Shown: one piece after another, positions 31,610-40,525 of the stretch | Numbering within the stretch: position 1 is the stretch's first letter | How the letters are laid out: each line of letters begins with the position of its first letter | From: Dinoroseobacter sp049800775 | GTDB lineage: Bacteria; Pseudomonadota; Alphaproteobacteria; Rhodobacterales; Rhodobacteraceae | Direction of reading: 5' to 3' | Assembly: GCF_049800775.1 (NCBI RefSeq) | Contig: NZ_JBNAFR010000005.1 | Span: 211,434-275,433 of the forward strand | DNA: 64,000 nucleotides | The notes under the pieces: generated by a model | Told to the model about the DNA's origin: nothing | The model's database searches: none | Seen by the model: the letters and a program-made list of their open reading frames with translations, nothing else | Translations under genes and position numbers: made by a program

Positions 31610-32836
31610 CTAGCCGAACACCTGCGCGAAATGTCTCTCCCATGTGAACCGCTCCGTCAGATCGGGACGTTCCCTATGCTCCGGTTTTGCACCGGCTTGC
31701 TTAATTATTGATAACCAAGCGTAACTATCGTCGGGGGAGAGGTAAACGGGCAAGGTTCCGAGCGTTTCGCGAAAGACCGGCAGGTCGCTGCAGATCACCG
31801 GAACGCCCCGCGCCGCCGCCTCCAGCGCGGGAAAGCCGAAGCCCTCGGCGCGGGTGGGAAAGAGCAGCGCCTGAGCCCCGGACATAAGGCCGGCGACATG
31901 GTGATCCGAAGCACCGTTGATCTCGACAATCTTGCGCCCGTAGAGCGGGTTGGCCTCCAGTGCGGCGAAGGCTTCGGGCGGCAACCATCCCCGCGCCCCG
32001 CACAGGACAAGGGTCGGGACCGCCGGTCCAAGCTCTGCCGCCGCAAGGCGCCAGGTGTCCAGCAGCAGCTCGAGGTTTTTGCGGGGCTCAAGCGTGCCCA
32101 GCGCGAGGAAATAGGGTGCAGAGAGGCCCCGCGTCGCTGCTGCATCGGTTTCGGGCGTTGCAAGATCCAACCCGAAGGGCGCGACGCACCAGTCCGGCCG
32201 CGTGCCGTCCGTCCCGAGATGGGCCATGGCCTGAGTCTTCACCTGCTCCGTCGCAGTGATGATCCGGTCGACATCCCGCCGCAGATGATCAAACCGCGCT
32301 GCGAAGCGGCGACGCGAAGCGGGGGTCACCATCTCGGGCAGATCGAGCGGGATCGTGTCATGGAGCACCACGTCGATCCGGCTGCCCGGCAGGCGTCGCA
32401 GCGCGGAAATTACCCGGTCCGTCAGGTTCGTTTCGCCGACATTGAGGTAATGCGCCCCCTCGGGCAGAGCCCGGCGCAGCATCCGGGCAAGGCCCCAATG
32501 TACCGATCGCCCCACGGCCAGCTTGCGCAAACTGCTCTCGACCCGCGCGCGCGGGGTGGCCCGGTGCCGCGCCAGACGGGAGAGGAGATCCGGGGCATCC
32601 CAGGGTTTGGTCGAATCCTCAACCCCCTGACGCAAACGGGCAAGACCGTCTTGGCCCAACAGAAGATAGCCCGCATGGGTCCGCACGAGCCCGAACGCCT
32701 CGGGCGTCCGATCAAGCGCGTGGCGCAGATAGGCCGCCTCGACCCGGTCGACACCGGAAAGCCGTCCAGTGCCCACGCGGGACACCAGTCGTGTCACATC
32801 CAGAAGGTGTGGAAGAAGCTCCGGACGCCCGCTCAA
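31610..32836 (-). CDS. Glycosyltransferase family 4 protein
   Basis: The 408-residue protein has a GT-B fold. The N-terminal half carries LLDVTRLVSRVGTGRLSGVD, typical of retaining mannosyl-type transferases. The C-terminal half has YFLALGTLEPRKNLELLLD, and the donor-binding FPTRAEGFGFPALEAAARG with its E-x7-E pattern. It should use a nucleotide sugar to extend a surface polysaccharide. It follows galU by 30 bases and precedes the GT2 gene, within the galU-led operon. Confidence 0.92.
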   Translation of the reverse strand: MSGRPELLPHLLDVTRLVSRVGTGRLSGVDRVEAAYLRHALDRTPEAFGLVRTHAGYLLLGQDGLARLRQGVEDSTKPWDAPDLLSRLARHRATPRARVESSLRKLAVGRSVHWGLARMLRRALPEGAHYLNVGETNLTDRVISALRRLPGSRIDVVLHDTIPLDLPEMVTPASRRRFAARFDHLRRDVDRIITATEQVKTQAMAHLGTDGTRPDWCVAPFGLDLATPETDAAATRGLSAPYFLALGTLEPRKNLELLLDTWRLAAAELGPAVPTLVLCGARGWLPPEAFAALEANPLYGRKIVEINGASDHHVAGLMSGAQALLFPTRAEGFGFPALEAAARGVPVICSDLPVFRETLGTLPVYLSPDDSYAWLSIIKQAGAKPEHRERPDLTERFTWERHFAQVFG

Positions 32837-32866
32837 GATCGGCGCGGTTCCGAAACGGCCGCCCGC

Positions 32867-33760
32867 TTACTGGGCGGCTTTGCGAGAGAAGGCCAGTTCC
32901 TGCAGGAAGTCCGACAGCTCATCGGCCAGATCCGGACGGGCCAGCGCGAAGGACACCGTGGCCTGCAGGAAGCCCGCCTTGGACCCACAATCGAACCGCT
33001 GCCCGGCAAAGCGGAAGCCATAGACATTATCATGGGCGGTGATCTCATGGGCGATGGCATCGGTAAGCTGGATCTCGCCCCCGGCTCCGACCTGACCCTT
33101 GTCGAGATTGTCGAGCACATCCGGGCTGAGAATGTAGCGTCCGATCACAGCAAGGTTCGACGGGGCCTCTTCGGCCTTGGGCTTTTCGACCATGCCTTTG
33201 ACGTGGACGATGGACCCCATATCCTCTTTGACATCGACGATGCCATAGGCGGAGGCTTTGCTCATGGGCACTTCCATGGTCGCAACCATGTTGCCGCCGG
33301 TTTCCTGATAGGCTTCGACCATCTGCGCGAGGCAGGGCTTTTCGGCGGCGATCACATCATCGGGCAGGATGACGGCAAAGGGCTCATTGCCCAGAAGACG
33401 CCGGGCGCACCAGACCGCGTGGCCAAGGCCCAAGGCACGGGTCTGACGCACATAGGCAATCGCGCCGCTGTCCATATTGGTGCCGCGCAGGGTCTCGAGC
33501 AGTTCGGTCTTGCCCTTGTCCTCGAGCGTCTGCTCCAGCTGGGGGGCGGCATCGAAATAGTCCTCAAGCGCGCTCTTGCCGCGCGAGGTCACAAAGATGA
33601 ATTCCTCGATCCCGGCGGCGCGCGCCTCGTCGATGGCGTATTGCACCAACGGACGATCCACGAGGGTCATGATCTCTTTCGGAACCGACTTTGTCGCTGG
33701 AAGAAAACGAGTCCCCATGCCGGCGACGGGGAAAACGGCGGTTTTAACACTTCGAGACAT
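32867..33760 (-). CDS. galU: UTP-glucose-1-phosphate uridylyltransferase
   Basis: The 297-residue protein carries the GalU signature AGMGTRFLPATKSVPKEI near the N-terminus, plus LGHAVWCARRLLGNEPFAVILPDDV and the FRFAGQRFDCGSKAGFLQA segment. It makes UDP-glucose for surface polysaccharides and LPS. It is the first gene of a five-gene operon (galU, GT4, GT2, core-2-like, sulfotransferase). The preceding 116-base gap holds no recognised element. Confidence 0.96.
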   Translation of the reverse strand: MSRSVKTAVFPVAGMGTRFLPATKSVPKEIMTLVDRPLVQYAIDEARAAGIEEFIFVTSRGKSALEDYFDAAPQLEQTLEDKGKTELLETLRGTNMDSGAIAYVRQTRALGLGHAVWCARRLLGNEPFAVILPDDVIAAEKPCLAQMVEAYQETGGNMVATMEVPMSKASAYGIVDVKEDMGSIVHVKGMVEKPKAEEAPSNLAVIGRYILSPDVLDNLDKGQVGAGGEIQLTDAIAHEITAHDNVYGFRFAGQRFDCGSKAGFLQATVSFALARPDLADELSDFLQELAFSRKAAQ

Positions 33761-33876
33761 TATCGGACCCTACATAAATCATTGTCTTCAGCATAGCAGA
33801 GTTTCTACGGCTCGGGAGAGAAACAACAGGCTTTCGTCACCAATCTCGGTGGATCTGTTGTCGCACTGCAGCATTT

Positions 33877-35157
33877 CTAATCCGTGTCCAACTCTGTGCC
33901 ATCGTCCTTGGACGTTGGTGCGTCCTTTATACGTATTCCCATGTAGTCTTTGTAAACTCCGTCGGAAATGCGGCGAGAACTTGCTGATTGCCAGATAGAA
34001 TCGGGCAACTCATGGATCCACACCCCCGGCGCGCGGAAAACGACACGGGCTGGGGCGCGCCGGTTGGCCGAGGTAACCAGCGTGACGACACGCCCTTTCT
34101 CCGCTTGTTTTGCTGCACGTGCGAAGGCGCCCGGCATCTCAAATCGCGGGGAGGTGGTCCAGAGCGGGTTTAGGTTTGGATCGGTTTTGCGACGCGCCTT
34201 GAACAGCCGGGTGGCGGGTTTGTGCTCAGGCGCCGCGTTCAGATCCTGCATCTTTTTTGGGCCTGCCTGACCTTCTGCAAGCGCCAGCCCTTCGGCCGCG
34301 CCCCGGTCGAAGCTGCGCAGCAGGCGCCAGACCTCGTCGGGATAGAATCGCCCGGACACCATGCGCTTCAAAAGTCGGGTCTGCTGGACCTTGCGATGGG
34401 TCCGCACAGCTGCCGCAGACCCAAGAGACGCATGGGTCTGGGCAAAGATCGCAGCCGAGCGGCCAATCTCGAACAGATCTCGCGGCGTGCGGTCCTCCTG
34501 ACGGTAGGGGCCCGCGGCCAGCGCATGGATCACTTGCGCCTGCGGGGCATAGGCAACCTGGCCGTCCCCCTGCACCAAGCGCCAGACCAGATCGCTCTCG
34601 TCGAGGAAGTAACGCAGGCGCGGGTCGAACCCGCCCATGCGCCGCACCGCCTGCCGCAGCACGGCGAAATTCGTGCCCATCGCCCCGGGCACCCGACCGG
34701 ATCGGGGCGCGATGATGGCGATCTCCTCGGGCCAGGGCGTCATCGGATGGGAGGTTCCCTCCGCCGTGAGCCATTCGCCCTGCCACTGGAACCGGACGCC
34801 ATCCGGACCGCGCACATACCCCGCCGCGAGCACCACACCCGGCACGCGCAACGCCTTCAGCAACTGTTCCAGCCAGCAAGGCTCAGCCACTGCGTCATCG
34901 TCGAGAAAGGCCACATAAGGCGCGCGCGCCAGAGCGATCCCCGCATTGCGCGCCGCCGAGACATTGGCTTCGGCAAAGGGCACATAGGTGACCGCAGGCG
35001 CACCCGGTCCATCGGCGACCGCCCGACGCGCGGCCGTGTCGCCAACGACGATGACCTCGAAGGCAGGACAGGTCTGAAAGGACAGCGCCTGCAGACATCG
35101 GGCGAGCTGCGGACCCCGCCCCCGGCTGACGATAACAACGCTGGCTTCGGGGATCAC
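33877..35157 (-). CDS. Glycosyltransferase family 2 protein
   Basis: The N-terminal ~240 residues of this 426-residue protein are a GT-A transferase. They have VVIVSRGRGPQLARCLQAL, the EANVSAARNAGIALARAPYV segment, FLDDDA as the metal-binding motif, and a later FDPRLRYFLDESDLVWRLV. The last 180 residues are basic, poorly conserved and of lower GC near the end. Its start overlaps the kdsB stop by four bases, so it is translated with kdsB and cysQ. A role in a Kdo-linked or sulfated surface glycan is inferred from context; the donor sugar is not known. Confidence 0.85.
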   Translation of the reverse strand: MIPEASVVIVSRGRGPQLARCLQALSFQTCPAFEVIVVGDTAARRAVADGPGAPAVTYVPFAEANVSAARNAGIALARAPYVAFLDDDAVAEPCWLEQLLKALRVPGVVLAAGYVRGPDGVRFQWQGEWLTAEGTSHPMTPWPEEIAIIAPRSGRVPGAMGTNFAVLRQAVRRMGGFDPRLRYFLDESDLVWRLVQGDGQVAYAPQAQVIHALAAGPYRQEDRTPRDLFEIGRSAAIFAQTHASLGSAAAVRTHRKVQQTRLLKRMVSGRFYPDEVWRLLRSFDRGAAEGLALAEGQAGPKKMQDLNAAPEHKPATRLFKARRKTDPNLNPLWTTSPRFEMPGAFARAAKQAEKGRVVTLVTSANRRAPARVVFRAPGVWIHELPDSIWQSASSRRISDGVYKDYMGIRIKDAPTSKDDGTELDTD

Positions 35158-35954
35158 TCTTGCCCCATCTGGGCCAGCATCGCCTCGATGCGCGGCACAT
35201 CCTCGGGGTTGTTGAGCTCCCAGAACGCCCGGCCCCGACCCTCGACCTCTACGCAGAGCACCGTATGACCATTCTCGAGGAAGCGGAGCTGTTCCAGCCC
35301 CTCGAGGGTCTCGAGCGGACCGACCGGCCAGGTGCCATAGGCGGTCAGCGCATCGGGCCGATAGGCATAGAGCCCCACATGGTGGAAGACCGGGGTCGGA
35401 TCGTCGGCCGGGTAGTCCGTCGTGGTATAGGGCACCACCTCTTTGGAGAAGTAGAGCCCATGATTGTTGCGATCAAAGACTGCGGTCGTGCCACCCACGC
35501 GTCCCGCGCGGCGATCCTCGAGAAATCCCGACAGGGCCGCGCCGTCGCAGCGCAGAACGGGCGTCGCCAGCGAGGCATCCGGTGCCGCGCGCAGCCCTTC
35601 GACCAGATCCGCCACGAACCACGCCGGGGTCAGGGGCGCATCGCCTTGCAGGTTGACCACGATCTCGGGGCTGATGTTCATGCGGGCGATGGCCTCGGCA
35701 CAGCGCTCGGTCCCGTTGCGGCATTGATCGGAGGTCATCACGACCTCGGCGCCGAACGCCTCGGCATGTTCCTGAATACGGGTGTCGTCGGTCGCGATCA
35801 CGACCCGGTCCACCCCCTCGGCCGCTTGGGCGGCATCCCAGCTGCGCCGGATCAGCGAGCGCGACACGCCGGTGGCCCCGCGCAGCTCGACCAGCGGCTT
35901 GCCCGGGTAGCGGACCGACGGGTAGCGCGCGGGGATGACGACCAGAACCGACAT
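35154..35954 (-). CDS. kdsB: 3-deoxy-manno-octulosonate cytidylyltransferase
   Basis: The 266-residue protein has the KdsB signature VIPARYPSVRYPGKPLVEL, with VVIATDDTRI, MTSDQCRNGTERCAEA and VVNLQGDAPL following in order. It activates Kdo to CMP-Kdo with CTP. The YPSVRYPGKP variant (rather than YASTRLPGKP) and the glycosyltransferase neighbourhood hint at a capsule/surface-polysaccharide copy like KpsU. It may still be the only copy in the genome. It overlaps cysQ by one base and the next GT2 gene by four. Confidence 0.94.
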   Translation of the reverse strand: MSVLVVIPARYPSVRYPGKPLVELRGATGVSRSLIRRSWDAAQAAEGVDRVVIATDDTRIQEHAEAFGAEVVMTSDQCRNGTERCAEAIARMNISPEIVVNLQGDAPLTPAWFVADLVEGLRAAPDASLATPVLRCDGAALSGFLEDRRAGRVGGTTAVFDRNNHGLYFSKEVVPYTTTDYPADDPTPVFHHVGLYAYRPDALTAYGTWPVGPLETLEGLEQLRFLENGHTVLCVEVEGRGRAFWELNNPEDVPRIEAMLAQMGQE

Positions 35955-36751
35955 CAGGCGCTCTTGAGGTCGACACCCGGGGCATAGGCGATGAAGAACG
36001 GGTTGGCGTACCCCTCCTTGCCATAGCTCAGCGGCGTGTGATCATCGAAGCGGACGACCTGCCCGCCCGCGCCGAGCAGCACCGCGTGACCGGCGGCGGT
36101 GTCCCATTCCATGGTGCGCCCCAGACGGGGATAGAGATCCGCCTCCCCGGTCGCCACGAGGCAGAATTTCAGCGAAGAGCCCGCCGAGGTCATGTCCCGC
36201 ACGCCATATTTGCCGATATAGTCGTCGGTCGCCTGATCCCGGTGGGATTTCGACGCCACGACCATCAGCGCGGCATTGTCCGGCGTGCTGACCGAGAGCG
36301 GCTTGGTCTCGCCCGGCTGGTCCTTGTCAAAGGGCCCGGTCTCTTCAACCGTCCGGCCATCGGCCAGGGTGTAAAAGAGCCGTCCCTTGGCCGGGGCATA
36401 AACCACCCCGCGCACGGGCGTGCCATTCTCGACATAGGCGATATTGACCGTGAAATCCCCACGGCGATGGACGAATTCCTTCGTGCCATCCAGCGGATCA
36501 ACGATGAAGAAGGACCCGGCCGTCTGGCTGTGGGACGCCGCCTGTTCTTCGGTCACGGTCAGGATGTCGGGAAAGGCCGCCTTGAGCCCCGCCGAGATCA
36601 GCGCGTCCGCCGCCTCATCGGCCGCGGTGACCGGGCTGTCATCGGACTTGGCGCGCACATCGAAGTCATCGGAGCCATAGATCTCCATGATGGCATCGCC
36701 CGCCTCCAGCGACAGCTTGCGTAGAACGGGAATAACTGTGTCGAAATCCAT
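35954..36751 (-). CDS. cysQ: 3'(2'),5'-bisphosphate nucleotidase CysQ
   Basis: The 265-residue protein belongs to the lithium-sensitive, Mg-dependent phosphatase (IMPase) superfamily. It has SPVTAADEAADA, TVTEEQ and DPLDGTKEF (85-93) as metal ligands, and EWDTAAGHAVL near 210. It converts 3'-phosphoadenosine-5'-phosphate to AMP, clearing the inhibitory by-product of PAPS use. The ATG giving MDFDTVIP is preceded by AGGAGAG. It heads the operon with kdsB and a glycosyltransferase, a placement that makes sense if the polysaccharide is sulfated. Confidence 0.95.
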   Translation of the reverse strand: MDFDTVIPVLRKLSLEAGDAIMEIYGSDDFDVRAKSDDSPVTAADEAADALISAGLKAAFPDILTVTEEQAASHSQTAGSFFIVDPLDGTKEFVHRRGDFTVNIAYVENGTPVRGVVYAPAKGRLFYTLADGRTVEETGPFDKDQPGETKPLSVSTPDNAALMVVASKSHRDQATDDYIGKYGVRDMTSAGSSLKFCLVATGEADLYPRLGRTMEWDTAAGHAVLLGAGGQVVRFDDHTPLSYGKEGYANPFFIAYAPGVDLKSA

Positions 36752-36893
36752 GATACTCTCCTGTGGCTCACCCGGGTGCATGCGCGCGGTTGCCCATTGA
36801 TCTGAATTTTCTATGCTTCCCGGTTAAATGATCCGCAACCATTGTGTTGTTCTGTCGGACAAGGTGTCACTCCAAAGAAACGGTCGTCCTGTC

Positions 36894-37718
36894 GTGTTTC
36901 GCGTCGAAGAAAGATCCTCCAGCCCCTTTGCGACCGCGTTCCGAACGCTGTCGCTGATTTATCATGCGACCGTGCGCTCGGTGCGCAAGACCCATGGCAA
37001 CGCGCTGGTGAGCCTGTTCATCAACCTGTTCCAGACGATTGTCTTTGTCGTCGCCTTCTACGTGATCTTTCAGTTGATGGGCGTGCGGGGCGCGGGGCTA
37101 CGCGGGGATTTCATGATGTATGTCCTGAGCGGGGTGTTCCTGTTCATGACCTTTACCAAGACCATGGGGGCGGTGTTCAGCTCCGAAGGTCCGGCCTCGC
37201 CCATGATGAAGCATCCGACGATGAACACCATGGTGGCGATCGGCGCGGCGGCACTGAGCAGTCTCTATATCCAGTCGATGTCGGTGCTGGTGATCCTGAC
37301 CGGGTATCAGCTCGTGACCCATAACGTGGCCATCCACGATCCCGGCGGCGCGGCCAAGGTCATGCTGCTGGCCTGGACCGGTGGGGCCGCGCTCGGCATG
37401 GTATTTTTGGCCGCCAAGCCCTGGGCCCCGAACGGGACCAAGATGATCCAGACGATTTTCAGCCGGGTGAACATGTTTGCCAGCGGCAAGATGTTCGTGG
37501 CCAACACGCTGCCGGCCTTCATGCTGCCGCTCTTTGCCTGGAACCCGCTCTTTCACCTGATCGATCAGATGCGCGGCTACGTGTTTCTGAACTACACGCC
37601 CCGGCACACCAATCTGGAATACCCGTTCTGGATCATGGTCGGCTGCATGATGATCGGGTTGATGGGGGAGTTTTATACCCGCCGTCGTGCCTCGATCAGT
37701 TGGAGCGCCGCGCGCTAA
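36894..37718 (+). CDS. ABC-2 type polysaccharide export permease (KpsM-like)
   Basis: The protein (about 274 residues) has six hydrophobic segments after a cytoplasmic N-terminus, starting near NALVSLFINLFQTIVFVVAF. It resembles the permease of capsular or O-polysaccharide ABC exporters. The GTG giving (M)FRVEERSSSP is my preferred start; the frame is open to an ATG at 36828 but those 22 codons look atypical. It exports a finished polysaccharide across the inner membrane together with an ATPase, but no ATPase or outer-membrane auxiliary gene is adjacent. It is divergent from cysQ and convergent with alkB. Confidence 0.85.
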   Translation: MFRVEERSSSPFATAFRTLSLIYHATVRSVRKTHGNALVSLFINLFQTIVFVVAFYVIFQLMGVRGAGLRGDFMMYVLSGVFLFMTFTKTMGAVFSSEGPASPMMKHPTMNTMVAIGAAALSSLYIQSMSVLVILTGYQLVTHNVAIHDPGGAAKVMLLAWTGGAALGMVFLAAKPWAPNGTKMIQTIFSRVNMFASGKMFVANTLPAFMLPLFAWNPLFHLIDQMRGYVFLNYTPRHTNLEYPFWIMVGCMMIGLMGEFYTRRRASISWSAAR

Positions 37719-37728
37719 CGCCGCGCGG

Positions 37729-38364
37729 TCAGGTCACGACGCGCAAGGTGATGTTGATCCGCCCGCCATCCGGCAGGAGCGTCGAACTGCCCGCCTTGAT
37801 CCGATCGACCCCGTGATGGATGAGCCGCGCGGCGCCCCCCATCACCGCCACATCCCCCGAAGAGAGCCAGAGCGATTCCGTCGTCCCGCCCCTCGTCACG
37901 GAGCCGACCCGGAACCGCCCGGAATCCCCGAGCGAGATCGACACCACCGGCTCCGAAGGGTCGGCCTCGTCCTTGTCCTGATGCATCCCCATCTTCGCAT
38001 CCGCGTCGTAGAAGTTGATCAGACAGCATTCCGGGGTCCGGGCACTGCCGGACACTGCCTCCCAGACCGACAGGATGCTGGGGGGAATCGCGGGCCAGGG
38101 CGTTCCGTTCAGATGGGTCGGCGCATAGCGATAGCCCTGCCGGTCCGACACCCAGCCGAACTGCCCCGCGGCGGTCATCCGCACGGACATCCGCCGCCCC
38201 GAGGGCGTGACCATCCGCTGGAACGGCACGACCCGCGCCACCGCCCGCAGGTCGGCCACCATCGCCTCCTGCGCGACCCGGTCGAGAAAGCCGGAATGGA
38301 TCGCGACCCCCCGCAACCACAGGTCCGGGGCCGGGATCCGGACATCTTGCCGCGATTTGTCCAT
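37729..38364 (-). CDS. alkB: Alpha-ketoglutarate-dependent DNA dioxygenase AlkB
   Basis: The 211-residue protein shows the AlkB jelly-roll motifs. NFYDADAKMGMHQDKDE has the iron-binding H-x-D, the distal histidine is in LIHHGVDR, and GGRINITLR carries the 2-oxoglutarate-binding arginines. SGRFRVG and WLSSGDVAVMGG are also family-like. It repairs 1-methyladenine and 3-methylcytosine oxidatively. It stands alone, divergent from dnaK, with the dnaK promoter in the shared gap. Confidence 0.95.
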   Translation of the reverse strand: MDKSRQDVRIPAPDLWLRGVAIHSGFLDRVAQEAMVADLRAVARVVPFQRMVTPSGRRMSVRMTAAGQFGWVSDRQGYRYAPTHLNGTPWPAIPPSILSVWEAVSGSARTPECCLINFYDADAKMGMHQDKDEADPSEPVVSISLGDSGRFRVGSVTRGGTTESLWLSSGDVAVMGGAARLIHHGVDRIKAGSSTLLPDGGRINITLRVVT

Positions 38365-38392
38365 TTCAAACCCTCCAGATACCGCCGGGACG

Positions 38393-38421
38393 CTTGCAGG
38401 GGTCCAACCCCCTCCTTATAT
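38393..38421 (+). promoter_or_regulatory. RpoH (sigma-32) type promoter of dnaK
   Basis: CTTG at 38393-38396 and CTTATAT at 38415-38421 are separated by 18 bases, matching the alphaproteobacterial RpoH pattern CTTG-N17/18-CYTATNT. It lies 110 bases before the dnaK ATG. I see no CIRCE element in the gap. Confidence 0.7.
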
Positions 38422-38530
38422 ACGCCGAGACGTTGATCGCGGGCCCCGTGATCTTTCTTGGGATCTGAGATGAGAGGCCGCGTACGGATCTTGTCTCTCA
38501 ACAATCGCCACGACGAAAGGGACTATAGCA

Positions 38531-40450
38531 ATGGGCAAAGTCATTGGTATCGACCTCGGCACCACGAACTCCTGTGTTGCCATCATGGACGGCTCGCAAC
38601 CGCGGGTCATCGAAAACTCTGAAGGCGCGCGCACCACGCCCTCGATTGTCGGCTATACCGACGATGAGCGGCTCGTGGGTCAGCCCGCCAAACGCCAGGC
38701 CGTCACGAACCCGGAAAACACCGTCTTTGGTGTCAAGCGCCTGATCGGCCGCCGGTTCGACGACGAGGATCTGGAAAAAGACAAGAAGAACCTGCCCTAT
38801 GCGGTCGTGAATGGCGGCAATGGCGATGCCTGGGTGGGCGTTCAGGGGGACACGTTCTCTCCGGCGCAGGTCTCTGCGCTCATCCTGCAGAAGATGAAGG
38901 AAACCGCCGAGAGCTATCTTGGCGAGGACGTGACCCAGGCGGTCATCACCGTTCCGGCCTATTTCAACGACGCCCAGCGTCAGGCCACCAAGGATGCGGG
39001 CAAGATCGCCGGTCTCGAGGTGCTGCGGATCATCAACGAGCCGACCGCGGCTGCGTTGGCCTATGGCCTCGACAAGTCCGAAACCCAGACGATCGCGGTC
39101 TATGACCTCGGCGGCGGGACATTCGACATCACGATCCTCGAGATCGACGATGGTCTGTTCGAAGTGAAATCCACCAATGGCGACACGTTCCTCGGCGGTG
39201 AAGACTTCGACATGCGCATCGTCAACTACCTGGCGGACGAGTTCCGCAAGGAGCATGGCGTCGACCTGACCAAGGACAAGATGGCCCTGCAGCGTCTTAA
39301 GGAAGCTGCGGAAAAAGCCAAGATCGAGCTCAGCTCGTCGACCCAGACCGAGATCAACCAGCCGTTCATCTCGATGGATCCGAATGGCGGCCAGCCGCTG
39401 CACATGGTCATGAAGCTGACCCGCGCCAAGCTGGAAAGCCTCGTGGGCGACCTGATCAAGGCCTCGCTGAAGCCGTGCAAGGACGCGCTTAAAGACGCCG
39501 GTCTCAGCACCTCCGAGATTGACGAGGTCGTTCTGGTCGGCGGGATGACCCGCATGCCGCGCGTGATCGAGGAAGTGTCCAAGTTCTTCGGCAAGGAACC
39601 CCACAAGGGTGTGAACCCTGACGAGGTTGTGGCCATGGGCGCCGCGATCCAGGCCGGTGTTCTGCAGGGCGACGTGAAGGATGTGGTGCTGCTCGACGTG
39701 ACCCCGCTGTCGCTGGGCATCGAGACGCTGGGCGGCGTGTTCACCCGCCTGATCGACCGCAACACGACCATCCCGACGAAGAAATCCCAGGTCTTCTCGA
39801 CCGCCGAGGACAACCAGAACGCCGTGACCATCCGGGTTTTCCAGGGGGAACGCGAGATGGCGGCCGACAACAAGATGCTCGGCCAGTTCAACCTCGAGGA
39901 TATTCCGCCCGCGCCGCGTGGCCTGCCGCAGATCGAAGTGACCTTCGATATCGACGCGAACGGCATCGTCTCCGTGTCCGCCAAGGACAAGGGCACCGGC
40001 AAGGAGCAGAAGATCACGATCCAGGCCTCCGGTGGTCTGTCGGACGAAGAGATCGATCAGATGGTGCGCGACGCCGAGGCGAATGCCGACGCCGACAAGC
40101 AGCGCAAGGAACTGGTTGAGACCAAGAACCAGGCCGAAAGCCTCGTGCACTCGACGGAGAAATCCCTCGAGGAGCATGGCGACAAGGTCGATCCCTCGAC
40201 CGTCGAGGCGATTGAGCTGGCCGTGTCCGCGCTCAAGGAAACCATCGAGACCGACGATGCCGGCAAGATCAAGGCAGGCGTCCAGAACGTGACCGATGCC
40301 GCCATGAAACTGGGCGAGGCGATCTACAAGTCGCAGCAGGAAGCTTCGGGTGAAGACGCCCCCGATGCCGGTGAAGACGAGCCGCGCAGCGTGGATGACG
40401 ACATCGTGGACGCGGATTTCGAAGATCTGGACGACCGGAAACAGGGCTGA
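38531..40450 (+). CDS. dnaK: Molecular chaperone DnaK (Hsp70)
   Basis: The 639-residue protein is a complete Hsp70. The ATPase domain begins GIDLGTTNSCVAIMDG and contains the VYDLGGGTFDITILEI phosphate loop and the VLVGGMTRMPRV adenosine motif. The substrate-binding beta domain follows (LLDVTPLSLGIETLGG) and then the helical lid. The tail is acidic and ends DADFEDLDDRKQG. It folds proteins with DnaJ (encoded 75 bases downstream) and GrpE (not in window). An AAAGGGA ribosome site precedes the ATG, and an RpoH-type promoter lies upstream. Confidence 0.99.
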   Translation: MGKVIGIDLGTTNSCVAIMDGSQPRVIENSEGARTTPSIVGYTDDERLVGQPAKRQAVTNPENTVFGVKRLIGRRFDDEDLEKDKKNLPYAVVNGGNGDAWVGVQGDTFSPAQVSALILQKMKETAESYLGEDVTQAVITVPAYFNDAQRQATKDAGKIAGLEVLRIINEPTAAALAYGLDKSETQTIAVYDLGGGTFDITILEIDDGLFEVKSTNGDTFLGGEDFDMRIVNYLADEFRKEHGVDLTKDKMALQRLKEAAEKAKIELSSSTQTEINQPFISMDPNGGQPLHMVMKLTRAKLESLVGDLIKASLKPCKDALKDAGLSTSEIDEVVLVGGMTRMPRVIEEVSKFFGKEPHKGVNPDEVVAMGAAIQAGVLQGDVKDVVLLDVTPLSLGIETLGGVFTRLIDRNTTIPTKKSQVFSTAEDNQNAVTIRVFQGEREMAADNKMLGQFNLEDIPPAPRGLPQIEVTFDIDANGIVSVSAKDKGTGKEQKITIQASGGLSDEEIDQMVRDAEANADADKQRKELVETKNQAESLVHSTEKSLEEHGDKVDPSTVEAIELAVSALKETIETDDAGKIKAGVQNVTDAAMKLGEAIYKSQQEASGEDAPDAGEDEPRSVDDDIVDADFEDLDDRKQG

Positions 40451-40469
40451 CGCCTCCAATGCACGACAT

Positions 40470-40500
40470 GACGCCGATCCGCCCCGCGCGGGTCGGCGTC
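40470..40500 (+). terminator. Intergenic hairpin between dnaK and dnaJ
   Basis: GACGCCGA (40470-40477) pairs with TCGGCGTC (40493-40500). There is no T-tract, so attenuation or mRNA processing giving more dnaK than dnaJ is more likely than full termination. Confidence 0.5.
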
Positions 40501-40525
40501 CGCGTTCAAGTGAAGGGACCCGGTC

